Below are positions 33,384 to 41,579 of a stretch of DNA of 64,000 nt, one piece after another. The notes under the pieces were generated by a model that saw only the letters and a program-made list of their open reading frames with translations, ran no database searches and was not told the origin of the DNA. The stretch is taken from positions 1 through 64,000 of the forward strand of contig NZ_QMKK01000050.1 in the NCBI RefSeq assembly GCF_003287875.1. Direction: 5' to 3'. The stretch comes from Martinezella tropici (GTDB taxonomy: Bacteria > Pseudomonadota > Alphaproteobacteria > Rhizobiales > Rhizobiaceae). A program made the position numbers and the translations under genes. Each line of letters opens with the position of its first letter. Position 1 is the first letter of the stretch.

Positions 33384-35642
33384 ATGGGAAAAAATCTGAC
33401 ACCGCCGCCCGGTGACGGCGACGACAACATCGTTCCGGTCGACCTGAAGGCCGCGCTCGAAGAGCGCTATCTGGCCTATGCTCTGTCGACCATTACGCAA
33501 CGCGCTCTTCCCGACGTCCGCGACGGGTTGAAGCCGGTGCATCGCCGCATCGTCTATGCGATGAGCGAGATGGGGCTCCGCCCGAACTCAGCCTTCCGCA
33601 AATGCGCGAAGATCGTCGGCGAGGTGATGGGTAACTATCACCCGCATGGCGACCAGTCGATCTATGACGCGCTGGCGCGTCTCGCTCAGGATTTCTCGCA
33701 GCGCTACACGCTGGTCAACGGCCAGGGCAATTTCGGCAATATCGACGGCGATAGCCCGGCCGCGATGCGTTATACCGAATCCAAGATGACGGCGGTTTCC
33801 GAACTGCTGCTCGAAGGGATCGATCAGGACGCGGTCGATTTCCGCGATACCTACGACGAGTCGAATTCCGAGCCGGTCGTCCTGCCGGGCGCGTTCCCCA
33901 ATCTGCTCGCCAACGGTTCCTCGGGCATTGCCGTCGGCATGGCAACATCAATCCCGCCGCATAACGTCCACGAGATCTGCGACGCGGCGCTGCATCTGAT
34001 CAAGGATCGCGATGCGACGGTCGAGAAGCTGGTGGAACTGTATATTCCAGGCCCGGATTTCCCGACCGGCGGCATCATCATCGATGATCGCCAGAGCATT
34101 ATCGAAAGCTACAAGACCGGTCGCGGCGGCTTTCGTGTCCGCTCCAAATGGGAGATCGAGGATCTCGGTCGCGGCGGCTACCAGATCGTTATCACGGAGA
34201 TTCCGTTCCAGGTGCAGAAGTCACGGCTGATCGAAAAGATCGCCGAACTGCTACTGGCGCGCAAGCTGCCGTTGCTCGAGGATGTCCGTGACGAGTCCGC
34301 CGAGGATATCCGTGTCGTTCTCGTGCCGAAGAGCCGTACGGTCGACGCGACCATCCTAATGGAATCGATGTTCAAGCTGACTGAGCTGGAAAGTCGTTTC
34401 CCTCTCAACATGAACGTCCTGTCCATGGGCCGCATCCCCAGGGTCATGGCGCTGAACGAGGTGCTGAGGGAATGGCTGGACCATCGCCGCGAGGTGCTGC
34501 TGCGCCGTTCGCGTTTCCGTCTGGCCGCCATCGAAAAGCGCCTCGAAATCCTCGGCGGCTTGCTGGTTGCCTATCTCAATATCGACGAGGTCATCGCCAT
34601 CATCCGCGAGGAGGATGAGCCGAAGCCTGTGATGATGGAGCGGTTCGGCCTCACGGACAATCAGGTCGAGGCGATCCTCAACATGCGGCTGCGCTCCTTG
34701 CGCAAGCTGGAAGAGTTCGAGATTCGCAAGGAATTCGACGGCCTCACGAAGGAGAAGGCCGATATCGAGGCGCTGCTGGCTTCGGAAGAAAAGCAGTGGC
34801 AGACGGTGTCATGGGAAATCGGCGAGGTGAAGAAGAAATTCGCCAAGGCGACCGATATTGGCCGCCGCCGCACCCAGTTTGCCGAGGCGCCGGAGGCCGA
34901 CGATGCCGCCATTCAGCAGGCGATGATCGAGAAGGAGCCGATCACCGTCGTTGTCTCGGAAAAAGGCTGGATCCGTGCCCTCAAGGGTCATATTTCCGAT
35001 ACCTCGTCGCTGACTTTCAAGGAGGGCGACGGACTGAAGGTTGCCTTCCCGGCGCAGACGACGGACAAGATCCTGATCGTTACGACCGGCGGCAAGGCCT
35101 ATACGCTCGGTGGCGACAAGCTGCCCGGCGGCCGTGGCCACGGCGAGCCGCTGCGCATCATGATCGACATGGAAAACGATCAGGACGTGCTGACGGCCTT
35201 CGTCCACGATCCGCAGCGCAAGCAGATGATTGCATCGACGGCGGGCAACGGCTTCATCGTTGCCGAGGCGGAACTGGTCGCCAATACCCGCAAGGGCAAG
35301 CAGATCATGAATGTCTCCTATCCCGACGAAACGAAGCTTCTGGTTCCGGTTTCGGGCGACCACGTTGCCGTGGTCGGCGAGAACCGCAAGATGGTCATCT
35401 TCCCGCTTTCGCAGGTGCCGGAAATGTCGCGCGGCAAGGGCGTGCGCCTGCAGCGCTACAAGGATGGCGGCGTCGCCGATATCAGGTGCTTCGCGATTGC
35501 CGATGGCCTGACCTGGGAAGACAGTGCCGGCCGCACCTTCACCAAAAACAAGGACGAATTGGTGGAATGGTTGGGCGACCGCGCCGGCGCCGGCCGTGCC
35601 GTCCCAAAGGGCTTCCCCAGAAGTGGCCGGTTTTCTGGGTGA
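33384..35642 (+). CDS. parC: DNA topoisomerase IV subunit A ParC
   Basis: 752-aa type II topoisomerase subunit that decatenates chromosomes with ParE. The catalytic tyrosine is Tyr130 (AAMRYTE). The breakage-reunion domain is complete, and the C-terminal beta-pinwheel repeats follow (for example KILIVTTGGKAYTLGGDKLPGG). The length and a less regular pinwheel without a GyrA box point to ParC rather than GyrA. In the quinolone-resistance region HPHGDQSIYD, Gln91 stands where E. coli has Ser80, and Asp95 where it has Glu84. A dispersed repeat follows directly after the stop. Confidence 0.93.
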   Translation: MGKNLTPPPGDGDDNIVPVDLKAALEERYLAYALSTITQRALPDVRDGLKPVHRRIVYAMSEMGLRPNSAFRKCAKIVGEVMGNYHPHGDQSIYDALARLAQDFSQRYTLVNGQGNFGNIDGDSPAAMRYTESKMTAVSELLLEGIDQDAVDFRDTYDESNSEPVVLPGAFPNLLANGSSGIAVGMATSIPPHNVHEICDAALHLIKDRDATVEKLVELYIPGPDFPTGGIIIDDRQSIIESYKTGRGGFRVRSKWEIEDLGRGGYQIVITEIPFQVQKSRLIEKIAELLLARKLPLLEDVRDESAEDIRVVLVPKSRTVDATILMESMFKLTELESRFPLNMNVLSMGRIPRVMALNEVLREWLDHRREVLLRRSRFRLAAIEKRLEILGGLLVAYLNIDEVIAIIREEDEPKPVMMERFGLTDNQVEAILNMRLRSLRKLEEFEIRKEFDGLTKEKADIEALLASEEKQWQTVSWEIGEVKKKFAKATDIGRRRTQFAEAPEADDAAIQQAMIEKEPITVVVSEKGWIRALKGHISDTSSLTFKEGDGLKVAFPAQTTDKILIVTTGGKAYTLGGDKLPGGRGHGEPLRIMIDMENDQDVLTAFVHDPQRKQMIASTAGNGFIVAEAELVANTRKGKQIMNVSYPDETKLLVPVSGDHVAVVGENRKMVIFPLSQVPEMSRGKGVRLQRYKDGGVADIRCFAIADGLTWEDSAGRTFTKNKDELVEWLGDRAGAGRAVPKGFPRSGRFSG

Positions 35643-35660
35643 GAATCGATGGACCTAGGT

Positions 35661-35720
35661 CCGAGCAATCGGCCCGTTGGGTCGATTGCAGCGACGAACG
35701 CCCTGAGCCCTAGCGAAGGG
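35661..35720 (-). repeat. Dispersed intergenic repeat, copy B
   Basis: Inverted copy of the 3175-3234 repeat, located between parC and the doc gene. The 25-nt stem-loop is at 35665-35689. Relative to copy A two stem pairs change compensatorily (T-A to C-G, and T-G to C-G), with one new A-C mismatch, so the structure is conserved more than the sequence. Confidence 0.65.
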
Positions 35721-35745
35721 CCGGGGTGACTGATACGGCAGCCCG

Positions 35746-36138
35746 TCACCCGGCGAGCGGAATACAGAAGTCTTTGAAGAAGTGCGTGGCGCCGATTTCA
35801 TCGATTTCTCCGGCTGCGACACCTAGTACGAATGCAACGATCATTCCATCGTCTGCCTCGATCAAATAGCCATTGATGTAGAGAAATGTGAACGCCGCCA
35901 GGTAACCAGTTCTTTTGTTCCCGTCGGAAAAAGGATGGTTCCGCACCAGGCCATAAAGATAGGCGGCGGCCAGAGCGAATACGTCATTTTCGCCATATGC
36001 AGCCTTGTGGAGCGGACGGGCCAACGCCGCTTCCAAAGCATTTTCATCCTTCAAACCGGGCAAGCCACCATGCTCGGCGAGTTGTTCCTCGTGCATGATC
36101 TCGATGGCTTCGCGGGAGAGCCATTTGTATTCGGTCAT
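35746..36138 (-). CDS. doc: Doc-type toxin (Fic/Doc family, death-on-curing)
   Basis: 130-aa toxin with the Doc version of the Fic motif, HPFSDGNKRT (68-77), in which Lys replaces the second Gly of AMP-transferring Fic proteins. Doc of phage P1 phosphorylates EF-Tu and stops translation. The length matches Doc. It is encoded directly after its antitoxin with a 4-bp overlap, the usual order for such modules. Nothing indicates degradation, so the pair is probably functional. Confidence 0.9.
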   Translation of the reverse strand: MTEYKWLSREAIEIMHEEQLAEHGGLPGLKDENALEAALARPLHKAAYGENDVFALAAAYLYGLVRNHPFSDGNKRTGYLAAFTFLYINGYLIEADDGMIVAFVLGVAAGEIDEIGATHFFKDFCIPLAG

Positions 36139-36356
36139 TTTGCAAGTTCACGCAGAGCGGCACGATATTTCTGCATGCCAAGCCGCGCAGCCCGCAGTTG
36201 TTCGGCGAGATCGGCGCGCTCCGGAACCAACTCGATGTTGCCGTTTATTTCGCGTATTTCCAATGCATCGCCATTCTTCAGGCCGAGTCTGTGAAGGATT
36301 TCCTTCGGAATAATCACGCCTTCGGAATTGCCGATCTTACGGATGGTAACGTTCAT
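36135..36356 (-). CDS. AbrB/MazE/SpoVT-family antitoxin of the Doc module
   Basis: 73-aa antitoxin with an N-terminal swapped-hairpin AbrB DNA-binding domain (VTIRKIGNSEGVIIPKEILHRLGLKNGDALEIREING) and a charged C-terminal tail (ERADLAEQLRAARLGMQKYRAALRELAK) that would wrap the toxin. It binds and neutralises Doc and represses the operon. A perfect 13-bp palindrome (36375-36387) lies about 19 bp upstream of the start, the probable operator. Confidence 0.9.
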   Translation of the reverse strand: MNVTIRKIGNSEGVIIPKEILHRLGLKNGDALEIREINGNIELVPERADLAEQLRAARLGMQKYRAALRELAK

Positions 36357-36374
36357 GGGTTCAGCTCCAATGTA

Positions 36375-36387
36375 ATAACCTGGTTAT
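36375..36387. promoter_or_regulatory. Palindromic operator of the doc module
   Basis: ATAACC-T-GGTTAT is perfectly symmetric and sits where the toxin-antitoxin promoter should be. Binding by the AbrB-type antitoxin is inferred from such modules generally. Confidence 0.6.
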
Positions 36388-36407
36388 AACATCGGGCGGC
36401 CGTTGTT

Positions 36408-37304
36408 TCAATGCGCAAGGCCCTGTGCGGCTAACGCCGCTCTCGCCTTGACCCGCGCCTGCCAGAGCGAATGAGCAGCAAGCGCCAGGATCAGGATGGC
36501 GCCGCCGGCGAGTGTCATGTTCGTCGGCGCCTCAAGAAAGATCAGCCAGACCCAGATCGGCGCGAGGATCGTTTCCAGCAGATAGAACATGGCTACTTCC
36601 GGCGCGGAGAGAAAACGCGTGCCTGTCGCAAGGCACCAGAAGGAAAGCGGCATCAGCACGGCGCCGTCGAGGAGGATCCAGCCGGGATGTTCGATGGAAA
36701 AACCGGAAGGCGCAATGTGATAGAGCCCGACGGCAGCCGGGATGACGGCGGCCAGCAAGGAAGCGAAGCCCATATCCCGGCCGGAGGCACGGCTGATGGT
36801 GATGGCGCAGGCGATGGAAAACGATGCGAGCACCGAAAGTGCATCGCCAAGCATATGCCCACCCTCCATACCGTCACCAACGATGAGCCCGACCCCGAGG
36901 ATCATGACCGCCATGGTCATGAAGGTGGAAAGAGCGGGGCGCTCTTTGAGGAAGATCCAGGAGAGAAGCGCGGTGAACATCGGGTTCAGCGCGATGATGA
37001 ACACCACATTCGCCGCCGTCGTGTAATAGACGGCAAGGAGAAAAGCGATGGTCGTCAGCCCGTAGAAGAAGCCGACGGGAAGTCCGAGCCAGCCTGGCAG
37101 CACGCCCCGCAGCGACCCCTTAACACGGCGGATAACGAAAAGTGCGGCAAGCGCCACGACGATGGTCGCAAGGCTGCGCGCTGACAGCACCGACCAGACC
37201 TCACCGCTGGAAAGCCGAATCAGCGGTATATCCATCGATAACGCGAGCCCGCCAAGCGTCGCCAGCAGCAGGCCCTTTTGATGATCCGAAAGACGGGGAA
37301 ACAT
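36408..37304 (-). CDS. DMT-superfamily transporter (EamA family)
   Basis: 298-aa inner-membrane protein with ten hydrophobic helices in two EamA repeats. The first half contains NVVFIIALNPMFTALLSWIFLKERP, and the second ends in SAPEVAMFYLLETILAPIWVWLIFLEAPT. These are the classic drug/metabolite exporter signatures. The substrate is unknown. Its start abuts the stop of bpt with no gap, so it is co-transcribed with bpt. Confidence 0.88.
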   Translation of the reverse strand: MFPRLSDHQKGLLLATLGGLALSMDIPLIRLSSGEVWSVLSARSLATIVVALAALFVIRRVKGSLRGVLPGWLGLPVGFFYGLTTIAFLLAVYYTTAANVVFIIALNPMFTALLSWIFLKERPALSTFMTMAVMILGVGLIVGDGMEGGHMLGDALSVLASFSIACAITISRASGRDMGFASLLAAVIPAAVGLYHIAPSGFSIEHPGWILLDGAVLMPLSFWCLATGTRFLSAPEVAMFYLLETILAPIWVWLIFLEAPTNMTLAGGAILILALAAHSLWQARVKARAALAAQGLAH

Positions 37305-38084
37305 TCAGCGCAGGTTATCTTTATCGCCGTCGGCGGCGGGATCGAAACGCTCCCAGCCGCGCGGGGTCAGATGCTCCTGGGGCTGAAAGCGCGTCTTATA
37401 GTCCATCTTGCGCGAGCCTTTGACCCAATAGCCGAGGTAAATATGCGGCAAGCCGAGCGCCTTCGTCCGCTTGATATGATCGAGGATCATGAAGGTGCCG
37501 AGCGATCGTGCGTCGAGGTCGGGATTGAAGTAGGAATAGACCATCGACAGCCCGTCGCTCATGACGTCGGTGAGAGCCGCCGCCAGCAATTCGCCTTTCG
37601 GGCGCTGTTCCAGCCCCGAGCCTTCCTCGCGGCGGCGATATTCGATGATGCGCGTATTCACGTGCGTATCCTCGACCATGATCGCATAGTCGAGCACCGT
37701 CATGTCGGACATGCCGCCGTGCTGGTGCCGATAGTCGAGATAGCGGCGGAAGAGCGAATATTGCTCGCTCGAAGGCTGCGCGGGAAATTCGGTGGCGATG
37801 ACGTCGCTATTGGCGGCCAGAATGCGCCGCATCGAGCGGGTGGGCTCGAATTCCTGGGCAAGGATGCGGACCGACACGCAGGCGCGGCAGGCCTCGCAGG
37901 CAGGCCGATAGGCGATGTTCTGCGAGCGCCGGAAGCCGCCCTGGGTGAGGATATCGTTCATCTCGGCCGCGCGCGGGCCGACGAGATGCGTGAAGACCTT
38001 GCGCTCCATCTCGTTCGGCAGGTACGGGCAGGAGGCCGGTGCCGTCAGATAAAACTGCGGAGAAGGCGTCGACTGCGTGTTCAT
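37305..38084 (-). CDS. bpt: Aspartate/glutamate leucyltransferase Bpt (N-end rule)
   Basis: 259-aa aminoacyl-tRNA-protein transferase of the ATE-like family. It moves leucine from Leu-tRNA onto proteins starting with Asp or Glu, marking them for ClpS-ClpAP. Family signatures include CPYLPNEMERKVFTHL near the N-terminus with the CxYL turn, YRPACEACRACVSVRI, and the C-terminal IYLGYWVKGSRKMDYKTRF. Length is typical for Bpt. It is followed directly by the EamA gene. Confidence 0.92.
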   Translation of the reverse strand: MNTQSTPSPQFYLTAPASCPYLPNEMERKVFTHLVGPRAAEMNDILTQGGFRRSQNIAYRPACEACRACVSVRILAQEFEPTRSMRRILAANSDVIATEFPAQPSSEQYSLFRRYLDYRHQHGGMSDMTVLDYAIMVEDTHVNTRIIEYRRREEGSGLEQRPKGELLAAALTDVMSDGLSMVYSYFNPDLDARSLGTFMILDHIKRTKALGLPHIYLGYWVKGSRKMDYKTRFQPQEHLTPRGWERFDPAADGDKDNLR

Positions 38085-38201
38085 CTGCCGTTGATTGCCC
38101 TTTCGTTCGGCACCTGTTTTTTACAAGCATGGCTCAAGTTTAGAAAACGTCAACTACGTCCTTCGCTAAAGATCGAAGTTTCCTAATTCATGATGCACTC
38201 G

Positions 38202-38240
38202 GATCCCACCTCGCGGGTGGTTTTACCCCGCGAGGGATCG
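38202..38240. terminator. Hairpin between the RDD gene and bpt
   Basis: GATCCC and GGGATC pair, then (after an ACC bulge) TCGCGGG pairs with CCCGCGA around a T-rich loop. It follows the RDD gene on the minus strand and precedes bpt. There is no good T-tract, so its termination role is uncertain. Confidence 0.45.
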
Positions 38241-38267
38241 TCTATTTGACATCGCGACGTGCGTGTT

Positions 38268-38726
38268 TCAGGCCGTGCGGGCGATGACCGTGCCGAGCAG
38301 CAGGTCGTGCACCAGCCGACTGCGATCGGTAAACAGGCCTACCAGCAGGATCAGCGGCGTCAAGACGGAGTTCAGGATCCAGAACAGTGCCAGATGGACG
38401 ATCGCCGTCAGGAAATCCATTCGGCGTCCGTCGACGCGGACCATGGTAAGGCCCATGGCGCGCATGCCGAGCGAAGCCTGGTAGGGGCCGCCGAGCGTCC
38501 AGCCGAAATACAAACCGGCTACGATGACGAAGAGGGCGGGGTAGAGGATGAAGCCAAGCCCCAGCGTCAGGATCGAAACGAAAAACAGCACGACGGCAGC
38601 CGGAATGCACAGCAGCGCGACGATGATGTAATCGACGATGAATGCAAAGATGCGCCGGCTCAGCACGCCACTATAGGCGCGCCAGTCATCCGGTGCTGCA
38701 TAGAGCGGGCTGGGGTTCAGGCTCAT
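38268..38726 (-). CDS. RDD family membrane protein
   Basis: 152-aa inner-membrane protein with three or four helices. The RDD signature is YSGVLSRRIFAFIVDYIIV, where an Arg pair and an Asp start the first helix; later RVDGRRMDFLTAIVH and RSRLVHDLLLGTVI complete the family pattern. Function in this family is poorly known; ion exchange has been shown for some. It stands as a single gene upstream of bpt. Confidence 0.87.
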   Translation of the reverse strand: MSLNPSPLYAAPDDWRAYSGVLSRRIFAFIVDYIIVALLCIPAAVVLFFVSILTLGLGFILYPALFVIVAGLYFGWTLGGPYQASLGMRAMGLTMVRVDGRRMDFLTAIVHLALFWILNSVLTPLILLVGLFTDRSRLVHDLLLGTVIARTA

Positions 38727-38803
38727 TGCTTTCCTCCTTGGGGAAACATTTGCCGAACATATGGTATCAGGTCCGGCAAATACAATAAGCGAATGGTACG
38801 GCG

Positions 38804-39817
38804 CTATTTTCGCGCGAGATGCTTGGCGACATCCACGGCGAAATAGGTGAGGATACCGTCGCAGCCAGCGCGCTTGAAGGCGAGCAGGGTTTCGAGCATC
38901 ACTCTCTCGCCGTCGATCCAGCCGTTGGCGGCGGCTGCCTTGATCATCGCGTATTCGCCGGAGACCTGATAGGCGAAGGTCGGAAGACCGAACGCCTCCT
39001 TCAGCCGCCAGCAGATATCGAGATAGGGCAGGCCGGGCTTGACCATCAGCATGTCGGCGCCTTCCTCGACATCGAGCGCGGCATCGCGCACCGCCTCGGT
39101 GCCGTTGGCCGGATCGATGTAATAGGTCTTTTTATCGCCCTTCAGCAGGCCGCCGGTCGAAATCGCCTCGCGGTAAGGGCCATAGAAGGCAGAGCTGAAT
39201 TTCGTCGCATAGCTCATGATGCCGACGCTCTGGTGGCCTGCGGCATCGAGCGCCTGGCGGATCGCGCCGATGCGGCCGTCCATCATTTCCGAAGGCGCGA
39301 TGATGTCTGCTCCGGCATCCGCTTGGTAGACCGCGGCACGCGCCACCTGTTCGACCGTCTCGTCATTGACGATCTCGTTACCGCGCAGGATGCCGTCATG
39401 CCCGTGGCTGGTGAAGGGGTCGAGCGCTACGTCGGTTATGACGCCGATGCCAGGCACGGCCTTTTTGATGGCGGCAGTGGCAAGATTGATAAGATTGTTC
39501 TTCTCGAGGCTGTTGGAGCCGGTCTCGTCGCGCAGCTCCATTTCGATGTTCGGGAATGTGGCGAGCGCGGGAATACCGAGATCGGCCGCTTCCTTGGCCG
39601 CTTCCACGGCCTTGTCCACCGTCATGCGGTTGACGCCGGGCATAGCAGGGATCGGCTCGGCGATGCCGGTGCCCGGGATCACGAAGATCGGCCAGATCAG
39701 ATCGTCGACCGTCAGCCGGTTCTCCTGCACCAGGCGACGCGTCCAGTCGGCCTTGCGGTTGCGTCGCATGCGGCGATGCCCGGTGATCTCGTCAACGAGA
39801 TGCGTCTTGTTCTCCAT
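38804..39817 (-). CDS. hemB: Delta-aminolevulinic acid dehydratase HemB (porphobilinogen synthase)
   Basis: 337-aa enzyme condensing two ALA molecules into porphobilinogen in heme synthesis. The Schiff-base lysines are Lys206 (SYATKFSS) and Lys260 (LMVKPGLPYLD). The metal loop DVALDPFTSHGHDG (129-142) has Ala/Asp in place of the cysteines of zinc enzymes, so it belongs to the Mg-dependent type known from rhizobia. It is divergent from the small membrane-protein gene at 39961. Confidence 0.95.
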   Translation of the reverse strand: MENKTHLVDEITGHRRMRRNRKADWTRRLVQENRLTVDDLIWPIFVIPGTGIAEPIPAMPGVNRMTVDKAVEAAKEAADLGIPALATFPNIEMELRDETGSNSLEKNNLINLATAAIKKAVPGIGVITDVALDPFTSHGHDGILRGNEIVNDETVEQVARAAVYQADAGADIIAPSEMMDGRIGAIRQALDAAGHQSVGIMSYATKFSSAFYGPYREAISTGGLLKGDKKTYYIDPANGTEAVRDAALDVEEGADMLMVKPGLPYLDICWRLKEAFGLPTFAYQVSGEYAMIKAAAANGWIDGERVMLETLLAFKRAGCDGILTYFAVDVAKHLARK

Positions 39818-39960
39818 GATGCCGCCATCCTTCTTCGTCTATTTATGGCACTCTGTATAGGCCGCGTACCTATCACGCTGTCCCCAGGATTCAAAACCAG
39901 GCGAAAGGCCGCAGCCATTATATTCTGGCGAGGCCGATGCCTCCTACGTATTGTTCGCGC

Positions 39961-40401
39961 ATGGAACCTGATTCTTCGACCGTACCCAAGAATACGCTGA
40001 CGGACATCCTGTTCGTGCTGTTCCTGCGGCTGATCGCGATCGCCTGTTTCTGGCTCGGCCTGCAATACTGGGCGATGCTGGTCGGCTATTCGCTGGACGG
40101 TCATGCCCGCTTCGATCTGCTGGCCCTGCCGTGGAAGGTCGCAGGTGCCGGTCTTGCCGTCGTCTTTCCCGTTGCCGCGCTCGGATTGTGGCTCACCGTC
40201 TCCTGGGGGCCGGTCATGTGGGTGCTGGCCGCAGGCGGGCAGGGGCTGATGTACGGCGTCTGGCCGGAGATATTCGGATCCAATCCGCTGATCATGATCT
40301 TGCATGCCTGTGTCGCGGTGATTTATTGCGCTTTCCGCGTCCTGTTGTGGCAGGAGACACGCCGGCGTCGTCGCCAGCAGGTAATGGTTGATTTACCCTG
40401 A
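39961..40401 (+). CDS. Small membrane protein (DUF6163-like)
   Basis: 146-aa protein with four hydrophobic helices (about residues 14-40, 58-80, 86-104 and 110-130) and a basic C-terminus. It matches my memory of the rhizobial DUF6163 group, of unknown function, which is repeatedly found upstream of ldtR-like genes. I chose the ATG at 39961 (MEPDSSTVPK); another in-frame ATG lies eight codons upstream. The next gene, ldtR, is 130 bp downstream on the same strand. Confidence 0.7.
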   Translation: MEPDSSTVPKNTLTDILFVLFLRLIAIACFWLGLQYWAMLVGYSLDGHARFDLLALPWKVAGAGLAVVFPVAALGLWLTVSWGPVMWVLAAGGQGLMYGVWPEIFGSNPLIMILHACVAVIYCAFRVLLWQETRRRRRQQVMVDLP

Positions 40402-40531
40402 GACAGCAACACTTCCTGGTAAGATGCTGTTAAGCCTGCAGTTTAAGTAGAATTTTATGTGTATTCGATAGGGTCTCACTCAAGGCGGGAAGAAAACGAC
40501 ACCGCCAAACAAAACAGAGTGAGGCCAAGTC

Positions 40532-41050
40532 ATGATGAACACGAAAATCAAGCCGCAGGCAGTTGCAAACGCTCGGGATCAGCAGGTTGACGACATCCGG
40601 GCTCTTTACATGGAATCCCTTCACCTAGTCGAGCGTCTGCACCGCCGCCTGCTTGATGTTATCAAGGACGAGTTCGACCGTCAGGGTCGCGACGACGTCA
40701 ACGCCGTCCAGGCGCTGCTCCTTTTCAATATCGGCAATTCCGAGCTGACGGCCGGTGAACTGCGCTCGCGCGGTTTCTACCTCGGCTCCAACGTCTCCTA
40801 CAACGTCAAGAAGCTGGTCGACCTCGGCTTCATCAACCATCAGCGCTCGCGCATCGACCGTCGCTCGGTCCGCATCAGCCTGACGGAAACCGGCCAGGAG
40901 ATCGCCGAAACCGTTGCCAAGCTCTATGAGCGCCACATCGGCTCGATCGACAAGGTCGGCGGCATCGGCACCGACGAATTCACCCAGATGAACAAGCTCC
41001 TGCAGCGCCTCGACCGCTTCTGGAACGACAGCATCGCTTACCGCATGTAA
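40532..41050 (+). CDS. ldtR: MarR-family regulator LdtR
   Basis: 172-aa MarR/winged-helix regulator. Its wing region LGSNVSYNVKKLVDLGFINHQRSRIDRRSVRISLTETG and its length match LdtR of Liberibacter asiaticus and Sinorhizobium. There it activates ldtP, an L,D-transpeptidase gene, and affects osmotic tolerance; the same two genes are adjacent here. The start is Met-Met with GAGG upstream. A perfect 13-bp stem-loop lies 40 bp after the stop. Confidence 0.88.
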   Translation: MMNTKIKPQAVANARDQQVDDIRALYMESLHLVERLHRRLLDVIKDEFDRQGRDDVNAVQALLLFNIGNSELTAGELRSRGFYLGSNVSYNVKKLVDLGFINHQRSRIDRRSVRISLTETGQEIAETVAKLYERHIGSIDKVGGIGTDEFTQMNKLLQRLDRFWNDSIAYRM

Positions 41051-41579
41051 GTAGCGGTACCGATCAATCATAAGACCTTCCAGTAAATACAAGCCGGACA
41101 CGTTCCCTGCGTGTCCGGCTTGCCCTGCGTGTACGGCTGGAATGCATTGCGGCGCTATAATTGTGCGGTTTTTGCCACGTCCGCTCCTTGCCTTGTGTCA
41201 TATCCAATCTGCAGGATGCATGCGCCATTGACGCCGGTTCAAGACACGCTATGAACCACGCGCAGCTGTGGTATTTTAGCAATTGCAACATGGCTTTTAT
41301 TTCCGCGTCGCGCGGCAAGGCAAGTTCCATGCCGGACGACACGAATTGGCCATATTGCTATGACAGCGGAAACGGACGGCAAGCAGCGCTTTCGAAATCG
41401 ATCTTTCGCCCCAAAGGTCTTCGCTTCGCAATATTGTGATAGTTCGTGGCGAAGTTTTTGGTGGTGCTTTAAGGGCGCTGATTGATACTGAGCGGCGTTA
41501 CTTGGCGCGAGCTTGCGCTATTTACTGCTTCCTCTCTTGGCTGCGCATGATTTGGATCGCAGCGTTGAACGGTTAGGAC
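41051..41579. promoter_or_regulatory. Long intergenic region between ldtR and ldtP
   Basis: 529 bp without a supported gene. It starts with the ldtR terminator hairpin (41090-41122) and an 18-bp imperfect tandem duplication (41105-41140). The rest must hold the ldtP promoter and any LdtR site. An open frame at 41161-41439 starts with TTG, has no ribosome-binding site and looks compositionally random. A small RNA here is possible but not evident. Confidence 0.5.
41090..41122 (+). terminator. Hairpin terminator after ldtR
   Basis: Perfect 13-bp stem CAAGCCGGACACG / CGTGTCCGGCTTG with a 7-nt loop, not followed by a T-tract. The right arm is partly repeated by the tandem duplication that follows. 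Confidence 0.6.

Noticed and set aside
41161..41439. 92-codon open frame in the ldtR-ldtP gap
   Set aside because: TTG start, no ribosome-binding site, and a composition unlike neighbouring proteins. No repeated or conserved-looking segments.
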